NCBI GenBank assembly: GCA_017647025.1
Contig: JAGCLL010000199.1
Location: 1 to 32,806, forward strand
Direction of reading: 5' to 3'
Length of the DNA stretch: 32,806 nt
Source of the DNA: Alistipes sp.
GTDB lineage: Bacteria > Bacteroidota > Bacteroidia > Bacteroidales > Rikenellaceae
A program made the translations under genes and the position numbers. This document shows, piece by piece, positions 16,390-24,285 of this stretch. Each line of letters opens with the position of its first letter. Within the stretch, counting starts at the first letter, position 1. The notes under the pieces are model-generated. The model was not told the DNA's origin. It ran no database searches and was given only the letters and a program-made list of their open reading frames with translations.

Positions 16390-16421
16390 GGATGTTGGCA
16401 GTGGCTGACATCCTTTTTTTT
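16390..16421 (+). terminator. Rho-independent terminator of efp
   Basis: A 10-bp stem (GGATGTTGGC with GCTGACATCC, two G-U pairs) and a 4-nt loop are followed by eight T. The end of the T run is also the -33 TTTG of the sdaA promoter. Confidence 0.9.
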
Positions 16422-16451
16422 GTGCAATAAGTACAATTTTTGCTATATTTG
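16419..16451 (+). promoter_or_regulatory. Promoter of sdaA (-33 TTTG, 21 bp, -7 TATATTTG)
   Basis: TTTG at 16419-16422 and TATATTTG at 16444-16451 with 21 bp between. Only 19 bp separate the -7 box from the ATG at 16471. Confidence 0.75.
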
Positions 16452-16470
16452 TGCCTCTAAAATAGCATAT

Positions 16471-17670
16471 ATGGAGTCGTTAAGAGAGTTATTCAAAATA
16501 GGAAATGGCCCGTCGAGTAGTCATACAATGGGGCCAAAGCGTGCAGCAGAGCAGTTTTTGGAGCGTTGCCCCGATGCTGAGGCTTTTCGTGTAACGCTAT
16601 ATGGCTCGCTTGCCGCCACTGGTCGTGGACACTTGACTGACAAGGCAATCGAGGCGGTATTGTTGCCCGTAGCACCAACCGAGATAGTGTGGAAGGCAAA
16701 TGTTATCCTTCCATTCCACCCCAATGGTATGCGCTTCGAGGCGTTGCGTAATGGCGAGGTCTACGACGAGTGGGTGATATATAGTATAGGTGGCGGTGCT
16801 TTGGCAAACGAAGATACCAAGCCTGCCGACAAAAAGCAGATTTACACAATGAGCACCATCGAGGAGATTAAGGATTGGTGCTATCGTGAGGGTAAGACCT
16901 ACTGGGAGTATGTGGAGGAGTGCGAAGGCAAGGAGATTTGGGACTTCCTCGACAACATCTGGACAGTGATGTGCGAAACTATCGAGCGAGGTTTGAACAA
17001 CGACGGTGTACTTCCTGGCGGGTTGAAGGTGGCTCGTAAGGCAAGTACCTACTTCGTGAAGTCGAAGAGTTTTACCGACTCACTCGCTACACGAGCAAAA
17101 ATATACGCCTACGCCCTTGCCGTAGCCGAGGAGAATGCTTCGGGTGGCAAAGTGGTAACAGCGCCAACTTGTGGCTCGTGCGGAGTATTGCCAGCGGTAA
17201 TCTATCACCTCACCACATCACGAGAGTTCCTTCGTATTAGAGTACTGCGTGCGTTGGCTACGGCAGGTCTGTTCGGCAATGTCGTAAAGACCAATTCGAG
17301 TATATCCGGCGCAGAGGTTGGATGCCAAGGCGAAATAGGCGTGGCGTGCGCTATGGCGGCTGCGGCTGCGTGCCAACTCTTTGGTGGCACACCTGCGCAG
17401 ATCGAGTATGCGGCAGAGATGGGATTGGAGCACCACTTGGGCTTGACCTGCGATCCTGTATGTGGTTTGGTGCAGGTACCTTGCATTGAGCGTAACGCCA
17501 TCGCTGCGGCTCGTGCCTTTGATGCCAACACCTACGCAACTCTATCGGATGGCTCACACTTGGTGTCGTTCGATAAGGTGGTCGATGTGATGCACGAAAC
17601 GGGACACAACCTGCCATCGCTCTATCGTGAAACCTCCGAAGGAGGCTTGGCGAAGAAGGTACAGAGGTAG
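16471..17670 (+). CDS. sdaA: L-serine ammonia-lyase (iron-sulfur, single chain)
   Basis: Deaminates L-serine to pyruvate and ammonia using a [4Fe-4S] cluster. The 399-residue single-chain form carries both parts. The N-terminal SDH-beta region begins MESLRELFKIGNGPSSSHTMGP, whose GPSSSHTMGP motif is diagnostic. The alpha region has APTCGSCGVLPAV, GAEVGCQGEIGVACAMAAAA, and LTCDPVCGLVQVPCIERNA with candidate cluster cysteines. The start at 16471 is chosen because the longer frame runs back into efp and its terminator, and the family begins at MESL. It lies between efp and the SulP gene with its own promoter and a hairpin after it. Confidence 0.96.
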   Translation: MESLRELFKIGNGPSSSHTMGPKRAAEQFLERCPDAEAFRVTLYGSLAATGRGHLTDKAIEAVLLPVAPTEIVWKANVILPFHPNGMRFEALRNGEVYDEWVIYSIGGGALANEDTKPADKKQIYTMSTIEEIKDWCYREGKTYWEYVEECEGKEIWDFLDNIWTVMCETIERGLNNDGVLPGGLKVARKASTYFVKSKSFTDSLATRAKIYAYALAVAEENASGGKVVTAPTCGSCGVLPAVIYHLTTSREFLRIRVLRALATAGLFGNVVKTNSSISGAEVGCQGEIGVACAMAAAAACQLFGGTPAQIEYAAEMGLEHHLGLTCDPVCGLVQVPCIERNAIAAARAFDANTYATLSDGSHLVSFDKVVDVMHETGHNLPSLYRETSEGGLAKKVQR

Positions 17671-17696
17671 CCTGCGGCATCAACCAAAAGAGTATA

Positions 17697-17734
17697 GAGG
17701 GTGTTTTTGGAGAAATTTTCTAAAAAACACCCTC
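17697..17734 (+). terminator. Hairpin after sdaA, probable terminator
   Basis: A perfect 12-bp stem GAGGGTGTTTTT / AAAAACACCCTC (17697-17708, 17723-17734) with a 14-nt loop. The T tract is inside the stem and the following bases are TTGCATT, so termination is likely but not of the textbook form. Confidence 0.6.
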
Positions 17735-17744
17735 TTGCATTAAC

Positions 17745-17786
17745 AACCTGACTATTTTTACCATATCTTTGCACCGCAGTTAGGTT
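17745..17786 (+). promoter_or_regulatory. sulP promoter region: inverted repeat around a TATCTTTG -7 box
   Basis: The -7 box TATCTTTG is at 17764-17771. It lies between AACCTGACT (17745-17753) and AGTTAGGTT (17778-17786), which are complementary except for one G-T. This is a possible operator. The only upstream TTG is 26 bp away, so the -33 match is poor. Confidence 0.45.
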
Positions 17787-17839
17787 ATTATTTTTCAATA
17801 AATAGGTTTTTAACACAATTTACATTTTAATAAAAGGAG

Positions 17840-19534
17840 ATGAAACCTCATTTTTCAATCGATTTTCGCCCAAAGTTGTTCGACACTTTGCGCAACTACA
17901 ACGGAGAGAAGTTCGCTAAGGATGTTATGGCGGGTATCATTGTTGGTATCGTGGCTATTCCGTTGGCAATCGCCTTTGGTATTGCATCGGGTGTAGGCCC
18001 AACCGAAGGTCTTGTAACCGCAATTATTGCGGGATTTCTAATCTCGGCATTCGGAGGCTCACGCGTGCAGATTGGTGGCCCTACCGGAGCATTTATCGTT
18101 ATTATCTACGGCATTATCCAGCAGTTTGGCGTTGGAGGTTTGGCCATCGCCACCATTATGGCGGGCATTATGTTGCTATTGATGGGCATATTCAAACTCG
18201 GCTCGATTATTAAGTTTATGCCCTACCCTATCATTGTGGGCTTCACTGCGGGTATCGCCGTAACAATCTTCTCGACACAGATTAATGACCTCTTGGGACT
18301 CGGCATCAAAGATGTTCCAGCGGAGTTCTTCGAGAAGTGGGCTTGCTACTTTGCAAATATCGGTCAGATTAACTGGTGGGCTTTGGGTATCGGCTTGGCT
18401 TCGATTTTGATTATCGTCTTCACGCCTAAAATCTCGAAGAAGTTGCCTGGCTCGTTGCTCGCAATCGTCATAATGACAGCCTTTTGTTGGGCTTTGGAGC
18501 GCTTTATGGGCATCCACCCAGTAGCAACTATCGGCGACCTCTACGAGTTGCCATCGGGCTTGCCTGCATTCCGTCTTCCTTCGCTTGGTGAACAGCCAAT
18601 CTGGACAACCATTCAGCAGTTGCTCCCAACCGCATTTACAATCGCAATGTTGGGTGCTATCGAGTCGTTGCTCTCGGCTATGGTGGCAGATGGTGTAATC
18701 AGTTCACGCCACAACTCAAACACCGAGTTGATGGCACAAGGTGTTGCAAACATCGTGGTTCCATTCTTTGGCGGTATCCCTGCTACGGGCGCTATTGCAC
18801 GAACAATGGCAAATATCAACAATGGTGGTCGCACACCAGTTGCAGGTATCGTACACACAGTTGTTCTTTTGCTTGTTTTGCTCCTTTTGGGAGGCTTGGT
18901 AGGCGCTATTCCTATGCCTTGCTTGGCAGGCGTGTTGATTATGGTATCGTACAATATGAGTGGCTGGCGCACTATTCGTTCAATGTGTCGTCAATCACGC
19001 TCTGATATCGCAATTCTCTTCACCACAATGCTTTTGACCATCATCTTCGACCTCACAATCGCTATCGAAGTTGGTTTGATTTTGGCAGTAGTTCTCTTTG
19101 TACGCCGTATTATGGAGACCTCGAAGATTTCGGTTTTGCGCGATGAGATGGAGTTGCACAACGACGGCGAGGAGGGCGATGTTCACCTCTCTATTCCGAA
19201 GGGTGTGGAGGTCTACGAGATTAATGGCCCTCTCTTCTTCGGTATCGCTACAAAGTTCGAGGAGATGACCTCAATGCGTGATGCAATGCCTATCCGCATC
19301 GTGCGTATGCGTAAGGTGTCATTTATCGATTCTACTGGCTTGCACAACCTCGAAATTTTCATCGAGACTGCAATCAAGGCTGGACAGAAGATTATCCTTT
19401 CGGGTGTAAATAAGCGTGTTTATAACTCTATCGAGCGCATCGGTCTTGTGGATAAACTCGGCAAGGAGAATGTACTCGACCACATCGACAAGGCGTTGGA
19501 GCGTGCCAACGAGTTGGTCAATCAAAACCAGTAG
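17840..19534 (+). CDS. SulP family anion transporter with STAS domain
   Basis: A 564-residue inner-membrane transporter of the SLC26/SulP family. The N-terminal cytosolic stretch is followed by about 12-14 hydrophobic segments from residue 28 on. The family motif region GPTEGLVTAIIAGF and GGSRVQIGGPTGAFIVIIYG sit in the first third, and NNGGRTPVAGIVHT lies in the middle. A C-terminal STAS domain (~450-560) holds FIDSTGLHNLEIF. Substrates in the family include sulfate, bicarbonate, dicarboxylates and other anions; which applies here cannot be read from the sequence. AAGGAG touches the ATG directly, too close to be a normal Shine-Dalgarno. No carbonic anhydrase or sulfate gene is adjacent. Confidence 0.93.
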   Translation: MKPHFSIDFRPKLFDTLRNYNGEKFAKDVMAGIIVGIVAIPLAIAFGIASGVGPTEGLVTAIIAGFLISAFGGSRVQIGGPTGAFIVIIYGIIQQFGVGGLAIATIMAGIMLLLMGIFKLGSIIKFMPYPIIVGFTAGIAVTIFSTQINDLLGLGIKDVPAEFFEKWACYFANIGQINWWALGIGLASILIIVFTPKISKKLPGSLLAIVIMTAFCWALERFMGIHPVATIGDLYELPSGLPAFRLPSLGEQPIWTTIQQLLPTAFTIAMLGAIESLLSAMVADGVISSRHNSNTELMAQGVANIVVPFFGGIPATGAIARTMANINNGGRTPVAGIVHTVVLLLVLLLLGGLVGAIPMPCLAGVLIMVSYNMSGWRTIRSMCRQSRSDIAILFTTMLLTIIFDLTIAIEVGLILAVVLFVRRIMETSKISVLRDEMELHNDGEEGDVHLSIPKGVEVYEINGPLFFGIATKFEEMTSMRDAMPIRIVRMRKVSFIDSTGLHNLEIFIETAIKAGQKIILSGVNKRVYNSIERIGLVDKLGKENVLDHIDKALERANELVNQNQ

Positions 19535-19549
19535 ATGTAGGTTGGTATA

Positions 19550-19594
19550 AAAACAGATAGTGGAGGACTTGTTCAAGTCCTCCACTACTGTTTT
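19550..19594. terminator. Bidirectional terminator between sulP and the Cys-rich lipoprotein gene
   Basis: A 13-bp perfect stem (AGTGGAGGACTTG with CAAGTCCTCCACT) and a 2-nt loop are flanked by AAAACAG and CTGTTTT. T runs therefore follow the stem on both strands. It lies between convergent genes and serves both. Confidence 0.92.
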
Positions 19595-19606
19595 AAGTAA
19601 GGTCGA

Positions 19607-19822
19607 TTACTGTGCAGGAGTCTCTGCTGGTGCAGGAGCAACCTCTGCTGCCGGAGCAGCCTCAGCAGGAGCAGCCTGTGGGCACTCTGCTGCCTTAGGG
19701 CAAGTTGCACACTCTGTTGCAGGCTTATCACAGCAAGATGCTGCCTTCTTTGGCTGACCACAGCACGATACCATTGCTACTGATGCGAGGGCGATAATCG
19801 CCAATGTCATAATCTTCTTCAT
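19607..19822 (-). CDS. Small Cys-rich, Ala/Pro-rich lipoprotein
   Basis: A 71-residue predicted lipoprotein: signal MKKIMTLAIIALASVAMVSC with the lipid Cys at 20. The mature chain has seven Cys within about 30 residues (CCGQPKKAASCC, ECATC, ECP) and then an Ala/Pro/Glu-rich tail. The Cys spacing suggests metal binding or disulfides; the tail could span cell-wall space. The gene is real despite its size: it has a full promoter match at 19866-19896, a terminator after its stop, and a normal signal peptide. No family is recognised. The Lys after the Cys region rather than acid residues suggests it stays in the periplasm. Confidence 0.75.
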   Translation of the reverse strand: MKKIMTLAIIALASVAMVSCCGQPKKAASCCDKPATECATCPKAAECPQAAPAEAAPAAEVAPAPAETPAQ

Positions 19823-19865
19823 AATTGTAAAAGTTTTTTAAGGTTAAACTTCCGTTTGTTCAATA

Positions 19866-19896
19866 CAAATTTATGAATAGTTTTTTGAAAAACAAA
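19866..19896 (-). promoter_or_regulatory. Promoter of the Cys-rich lipoprotein gene
   Basis: On the minus strand TTTG (19896-19893), exactly 19 bp, then TAAATTTG (19873-19866). The leader to the ATG at 19822 is about 35-40 nt. This is one of the best promoter matches in the window. Confidence 0.8.
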
Positions 19897-19930
19897 TAAT
19901 ATCCCACATTTTTTGGGTAAAATGCCATTT

Positions 19931-20434
19931 TTAATGGGTGAATTCGCCAACTTCTATACTCTCACGCATTATAAACGCCTTGGGGAAGGTGTGACGCAAA
20001 CGACCGAGAAGGATTATCGCCTCCTCCTGCGTTGTACAGTTCCCTACCGCCACTTTGAAGTATGGATTCTCGTAGGTGAGGTAGGTGCGTTCCTGCGGAA
20101 ATAGGAGCGCAAAGTTCTCTTGCGCCGCAACAGCATCTCGACGAGCGCTCTGGCTATTACTCATAAATATCACTATGCGATAGCCATTTACACTCTTTGG
20201 TGTCGCTTCGAGATTTGCGCCTACAATAGTTGCAGCATCACCATGCTCGGAGATTTGCACCGTTTGGCTGATTGTTGTCAGCGAATCGAGTTGCGCAGGG
20301 ACGGAGAGTTGCTCCTTAATGCTCTTGCGAGGAGTTACCTCCTGTGGGGCAACCTCTGGCGTAGGTGTTACAACATCTTGTGCCGACACCGAAATTGCGG
20401 ATAGAAGCGCCAAAAGCGAAACTATATACTTCAT
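19931..20434 (-). CDS. SPOR-domain exported protein
   Basis: A 167-residue exported protein with a signal peptide (cleavage after AISVSA). A low-complexity Thr/Pro/Val linker follows, and then a C-terminal SPOR domain from about residue 80: GYRIVIFMSNSQSARRDA, YLTYENPYFKVAVGNCTTQEEA, and LLGRLRHTFPKAFI. SPOR domains bind peptidoglycan stripped of side peptides and gather at division sites. It is the last gene of a five-gene minus-strand run, 6 bp after the small lipoprotein gene. Its own function may be septal or wall-related; no enzymatic domain is present. Confidence 0.85.
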   Translation of the reverse strand: MKYIVSLLALLSAISVSAQDVVTPTPEVAPQEVTPRKSIKEQLSVPAQLDSLTTISQTVQISEHGDAATIVGANLEATPKSVNGYRIVIFMSNSQSARRDAVAAQENFALLFPQERTYLTYENPYFKVAVGNCTTQEEAIILLGRLRHTFPKAFIMRESIEVGEFTH

Positions 20435-20440
20435 ATTACA

Positions 20441-20944
20441 TTACTTTTTGAGTCCTAAATTAAATTGTCGAGCCAACTCTTCGAGCGACACATTCTGGCT
20501 CTCGAATTGGCGATGCGAGGCAAATGCTGCAACCGAAACCTCATAGTCGATGGTTATACCTGAAAAATCGCCCTTACGCAGTCTATTAAAGACCGACAAT
20601 GCGGCGATTGGATTTGCAAGGGTTATACGCAGTGGAACAACCACCTGCGAACAGCGACGGCGTGGCAGAAGCACCTCGCCATCGAGAGAAAGTCGTGCCA
20701 CCTTGCGACCACCCTGCTTAACAAAGGCGTTAGCAGTTACGATGCGCATATTCGAGGCGGTATTGTTTGCTACGGTGAGAGTTAGTCGCCAACCTTCACT
20801 AATTGAGCCGCTAACCTTATCGAGTGAAACCACCTGAAACTTATGCTTGCGCTGACGCATACCGCCCTGCGAGGTACAACCTGTCAAACCGAGTACCATA
20901 GCCACGCAAAGGGCAAGGAGTGTATATTTTATATATCTCTTCAT
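20441..20944 (-). CDS. Small predicted lipoprotein, LEA14/WHy-like beta fold (tentative)
   Basis: A 167-residue lipoprotein with a good lipobox (LTGC, Cys23), followed by a Lys/Arg-rich stretch and a single beta-sandwich-like domain. WRLTLTVANNTASNMRIVTA, VARLSLDGEVLLPRRR and SQVVVPLRITLANP have the strand order of LEA type-2 proteins, which suggests that fold. No catalytic residues are evident. It sits between menG (6 bp) and the SPOR gene (6 bp) and is presumably co-expressed with them. The fold call is by eye only. Confidence 0.7.
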   Translation of the reverse strand: MKRYIKYTLLALCVAMVLGLTGCTSQGGMRQRKHKFQVVSLDKVSGSISEGWRLTLTVANNTASNMRIVTANAFVKQGGRKVARLSLDGEVLLPRRRCSQVVVPLRITLANPIAALSVFNRLRKGDFSGITIDYEVSVAAFASHRQFESQNVSLEELARQFNLGLKK

Positions 20945-20950
20945 CGTAGG

Positions 20951-21658
20951 TTACGCTTTATGAGCAATGTAGATATGAGCAATGCCGAATGATTGCGACT
21001 TGCGCTTAATGCTGTCGAAGCCGACCTCTTCGAGGAGAGCCGAAAACTCCTTGGGCGAAGCAAATCCATCGATTGACTCTGGCAAGTAGGTGTATGCAGT
21101 GGCGTGTTTCGACACCATTCGACCTATTGCAGGTAGAATGTAGTGAGAATAGAGGCGATAGCACCAGCGCACCAATGCAAAGCGAGGATTCGAGAACTCC
21201 AAAACCACAAGGTGTCCGCCACGCTTTATCGTGCGCATCATCTCGGTCAGCGCCTCCTTCTGATGCTCGAAGTTACGCACTCCGAAAGCCACCGTTGCCG
21301 CATCGACAGCCTCATCAACAAGTGGAATATCCTCGGCATTGCACTCGGTGAGAGTGATACGCTCCGAAAGACCAAGACGCTCTATTTTCTGCTTTGCAAC
21401 AGCCAGCATCTCGCTCGAAAAATCGGCTCCATAGATGGTTGAGCCTTCGATTTTGCGAGCCAACGCAATGGCAAGGTCGCCTGTACCTGTTGCCATATCC
21501 ATAATGTGTTTTGCTCCAAGTCGGCGCACAATACGCACCACACGCTTACGCCACAACTTATCGATGTCGAGCGACAAGATATGATTTAATCGGTCGTAGG
21601 TTGGGGCAATATCGTTGAACATCCCCCGCACCATTTCGCTTTTACTCTCCTTATTCAT
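20951..21658 (-). CDS. menG: Demethylmenaquinone methyltransferase
   Basis: SAM-dependent C-methyltransferase for the last step of menaquinone synthesis (UbiE/MenG family). The 235-residue class I methyltransferase has APTYDRLNHILSLDIDKLWR, the SAM-binding DMATGTGDLAIALA, and FGVRNFEHQKEAL, all family signatures. The C-terminus carries GIAHIYIAHKA. Bacteroidales use menaquinone, so MenG is the better name than UbiE. It is third in a compact run, 7 bp after the FtsX-like permease gene and 6 bp before the small lipoprotein gene. Confidence 0.95.
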   Translation of the reverse strand: MNKESKSEMVRGMFNDIAPTYDRLNHILSLDIDKLWRKRVVRIVRRLGAKHIMDMATGTGDLAIALARKIEGSTIYGADFSSEMLAVAKQKIERLGLSERITLTECNAEDIPLVDEAVDAATVAFGVRNFEHQKEALTEMMRTIKRGGHLVVLEFSNPRFALVRWCYRLYSHYILPAIGRMVSKHATAYTYLPESIDGFASPKEFSALLEEVGFDSIKRKSQSFGIAHIYIAHKA

Positions 21659-21665
21659 CGTTCTG

Positions 21666-22889
21666 TTAGTTATATTTTATCGCATCAGCAACCTTTATTC
21701 GCCCCACAATCGAGGTGGCAAGGTGGGTTACAACGAAAATTATCGCTATAAAAAGTATATTTACCGCAACAATCCACCCTGCACTGAGGGCTACGGGAAC
21801 CTCTCCGAGGAAATAACCCGATTCGTCGAGTTTTACAAGGTGGAGATACTTCTGCAAGAGAAGCAATCCCAACGCCACAATGTTACCTATGATTGTGCCA
21901 AGAGCCACTATACGCATAGCCCGATGGGTGAAGATGCGACGCAGCACACCATTCTGCATACCCATTGCTTTGAGCGTGCCAATCATTCTGGTGCGCTCCA
22001 ACACAAGTATAAGCAGGGCGGTAACCATATTGAAAATTGCCACAACCAACATAATTGTAAGCACAACCGCCGCATTCACATCGTGTGTTTCGAGCCAACC
22101 GAATATGTCGGCGTGGCGCTCTCGTGAACTGACCGCAAAGAGATTCTCCTCACCCTCGTACTCACGCATCAGGCGAAGATTTATAATGTCGGCACTCTCC
22201 TCGGCGAAGTCGCTATCGTATAGGCGTACGGAATAGCCCGAAATCTGCGATGGCTCCCAGCCATTCAACTTCTGCACATTGCGGATGTCGGTCAGAGCCA
22301 ACTCCGCACCCGTTTCGCCAAGTGCCGAGCGGTATATGCCACACACTTTGAACACCTCACGACGAGGTGCTTCGCCCTCCAACAATAGCAGTTCTACTCT
22401 CGCTCCACACTCTGCACCAATTTTTTCGGCTACCGACTTTGAGAGGAGCAACTCCTTGCGTCTACTCTCCTCCATTCGAGGTGTGATACCCTCCTCCAAA
22501 CGCTCCGAGAAGAGAGCCATATCCGCCTCGTTACCAATACCTTTGAGGGCTATGCCCACAGCCCCCTCTTCGCCACGAACTACACAACTACGCAGGGCAT
22601 ATCGCTCGATATGGGCAACATTTTTGGTAGCAACAAGCACCATTCGCAATTCCTCGCCATCGGATATGGGGTGGAGTTCTGGTTGTCGCTCGCCGTATGG
22701 GTTTGAAATTGTTATATCGGACATTGTTCCCGACACCAGAGCCGAAATCTGCTCCTTGAAGCCGAGTATCACCGAGAGTGTAATAACCACCACCGCAATA
22801 CTTACCGCTACGGCAGCCGTAGCGATGCGCACCATCGCATTTTGCGACGATGTACTACGACTGGCAATATAGTGGGCAAGGTTTCTCAT
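21666..22889 (-). CDS. FtsX/LolE-like ABC transporter permease
   Basis: A 407-residue MacB/FtsX-type permease. There is one N-terminal membrane segment (residues ~20-45), a large periplasmic domain, and three membrane segments near the C-terminus (~270-400). The layout and the start MRNLAHYIASR fit the LolC/LolE lipoprotein-releasing subfamily, which pulls lipoproteins out of the inner membrane with the ATPase LolD. The C-terminus SIVGRIKVADAIKYN is typical of the Bacteroidetes members. No LolD gene is adjacent, so a LolE-type role is inferred. It sits between guaD and menG. Confidence 0.85.
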   Translation of the reverse strand: MRNLAHYIASRSTSSQNAMVRIATAAVAVSIAVVVITLSVILGFKEQISALVSGTMSDITISNPYGERQPELHPISDGEELRMVLVATKNVAHIERYALRSCVVRGEEGAVGIALKGIGNEADMALFSERLEEGITPRMEESRRKELLLSKSVAEKIGAECGARVELLLLEGEAPRREVFKVCGIYRSALGETGAELALTDIRNVQKLNGWEPSQISGYSVRLYDSDFAEESADIINLRLMREYEGEENLFAVSSRERHADIFGWLETHDVNAAVVLTIMLVVAIFNMVTALLILVLERTRMIGTLKAMGMQNGVLRRIFTHRAMRIVALGTIIGNIVALGLLLLQKYLHLVKLDESGYFLGEVPVALSAGWIVAVNILFIAIIFVVTHLATSIVGRIKVADAIKYN

Positions 22890-22931
22890 TTAGTGAGTAG
22901 TGAGTAGTTAAAAAATTTGACCTATTGAGGG
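22890..22931. repeat. Short direct repeats AGTGAGTAGTGAGTAG between guaD and the permease gene
   Basis: The 42-bp spacer holds tandem GTGAGTA units next to an AT-rich stretch. It resembles the other short-period intergenic repeats in this window. No promoter match is seen, so the genes are probably co-transcribed. Confidence 0.45.
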
Positions 22932-23420
22932 TTAATACTCAATCTTGTCTTCTTTTTCGCTCCAAGCCCTAAACCCTGCAAGCGCTTCATCTCGCATAAA
23001 GTTGTGGCAAGGTATTGTTCGCAATGCGTATGGTTTGGCAATTTCATCATAAATAAACGAGTCGTCGAAGTTTATCGCCTTGGCGTCATCCTTCGTATTG
23101 CCATAGATGATGCGCTCCACGCCCGCCCAATAGAGGGCGCTCAAACACATTGGGCAAGGCTCACACGAGGTGTAGCAGGTCGAGCCCTCCAACTTAAAGT
23201 TTTTCACCTTGGCACACGCTGCACGAATAGCACTCACCTCGGCGTGAGCCGTTGGATCGTTATTGGCAGTAACACGATTGGTGCCTGTGGCTATAATCTC
23301 GCCATTGCGAACTATAACCGCACCAAAAGGACCTCCTCCGTTTGCAACATTTTCAATAGAGAGTTCGATGGCTTTCTGCATAAATTCTCTATCTTCGGCT
23401 GTGAATTTGTAATCTTCCAT
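22932..23420 (-). CDS. guaD: Guanine deaminase (CDA-fold nucleoside deaminase family)
   Basis: Hydrolyses guanine to xanthine and ammonia in purine salvage. The 162-residue zinc enzyme has HAE (His59, Glu61) in NDPTAHAEVSAIRAAC and PCPMC (Cys89, Cys92) in YTSCEPCPMCLSALYWAG. The segments FDDSFIYDEIAKP and ALRTIPC match Bacillus-type GuaD rather than the tRNA adenosine deaminase TadA. The start is ATG at 23420 (MEDYKFTAED); an upstream TTG is not needed. It is the first gene of the guaD-permease-menG-lipoprotein-SPOR run and is divergent from the zinc peptidase gene. Confidence 0.9.
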   Translation of the reverse strand: MEDYKFTAEDREFMQKAIELSIENVANGGGPFGAVIVRNGEIIATGTNRVTANNDPTAHAEVSAIRAACAKVKNFKLEGSTCYTSCEPCPMCLSALYWAGVERIIYGNTKDDAKAINFDDSFIYDEIAKPYALRTIPCHNFMRDEALAGFRAWSEKEDKIEY

Positions 23421-23437
23421 AGATGACAACTCTCTTT

Positions 23438-23470
23438 TTTGGCAAAATTAAACAATTTTTTGTATTTTTG
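23438..23470 (+). promoter_or_regulatory. Promoter of the zinc peptidase gene (-33 TTTG, 21 bp, -7 TATTTTTG)
   Basis: TTTG at 23438-23441 and TATTTTTG at 23463-23470 with 21 bp between. The leader to 23513 is about 37 nt. It overlaps the divergent guaD promoter. Confidence 0.75.
23443..23450 (-). promoter_or_regulatory. -7 box TAATTTTG of guaD
   Basis: Minus-strand TAnnTTTG match 22 bp before the guaD ATG, inside the divergent zinc peptidase promoter. No -33 TTG is found, so confidence is limited. Confidence 0.45.
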
Positions 23471-23512
23471 TGCGTAATAATAACGATTAAGTAAACAAAA
23501 ATCGTACACAAG

Positions 23513-24265
23513 ATGTTTTTGAATCTATTACAAGCCTCCACCGAGGCACAAAGTCAACTTATGACAAACCTCACTACAAGTGAGGCATTCTTGATGGTAA
23601 TAATCGTTGGTGTAGCGGGTATGTTGGTGCAGTGGCGCTTACGCTCGGTGATGGCTAAATACTCCAAGGAGCCTCTCCCTGGCAATATGACCGGCGCAGA
23701 GATTGCCGAGAGAATGTTGCGTGAAAATGGAGTGGGAGATGTTCGTATAACCCATACGGGAGGCTATCTCACCGACCACTACAACCCTGCAACCAAGACT
23801 GTAAATCTCTCGGATGAGATATTCTATGGTCGTTCGATTACGGCAGCAGCAGTGGCTTGCCACGAGTGCGGACACGCTATACAACACGCTCAGGGTTATG
23901 CCCCATTGAAGATGCGCTCGGCACTTGTTCCGCTTGTAAACTTCTCGTCGCAGGCGGCTACTTGGCTCATTATACTTGGATTGATTATGACCGCCTCATC
24001 GGGTAGTCAAACTATGTGCTGGATAGGTGTGGGATTGATGTGCGTTTCGGCACTCTTTGCCATCATCACCCTCCCCGTAGAGTACAACGCCTCAAATCGA
24101 GCATTGGCGTGGCTCAAAGAGCGTCAGGTGCTCGTTGGAGAGGAGTTGGATGGTGCTAAAACATCGCTCCGCTGGGCAGCACGAACATACCTCGTTGCTG
24201 CATTGTCGGCAATAGCATCAATCTTGTACTATGTTGCACTTATCAATGGCAGAAGAAGAGATTAA
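23513..24265 (+). CDS. Neutral zinc metallopeptidase, membrane-bound (YugP/Zn_peptidase_2 family)
   Basis: A 250-residue membrane protease. One N-terminal membrane helix (residues ~24-40) is followed by the catalytic domain with HECGH at 117-121 (HExxH zinc motif), then two to three further hydrophobic segments (~140-190 and ~220-240). The stretches SDEIFYGRSITAAAVACHEC and LPVEYNASNRALAWL are typical of this family, in which the Glu of VEYNAS may be the third zinc ligand. Its substrate is unknown. It leads a unit with the alkaline phosphatase gene, 20 bp downstream, under a full promoter match. Confidence 0.9.
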   Translation: MFLNLLQASTEAQSQLMTNLTTSEAFLMVIIVGVAGMLVQWRLRSVMAKYSKEPLPGNMTGAEIAERMLRENGVGDVRITHTGGYLTDHYNPATKTVNLSDEIFYGRSITAAAVACHECGHAIQHAQGYAPLKMRSALVPLVNFSSQAATWLIILGLIMTASSGSQTMCWIGVGLMCVSALFAIITLPVEYNASNRALAWLKERQVLVGEELDGAKTSLRWAARTYLVAALSAIASILYYVALINGRRRD

Positions 24266-24285
24266 ACAAAAAAACTTGAAATAAT

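Noticed and set aside
16276..16470. Upstream extension of the sdaA frame
   Set aside because: It passes through efp, its terminator and the sdaA promoter; the family starts at MESLRELF.
17834..17842. Shine-Dalgarno AAGGAG before sulP
   Set aside because: It touches the ATG with no spacing, so it cannot act as a normal ribosome site.
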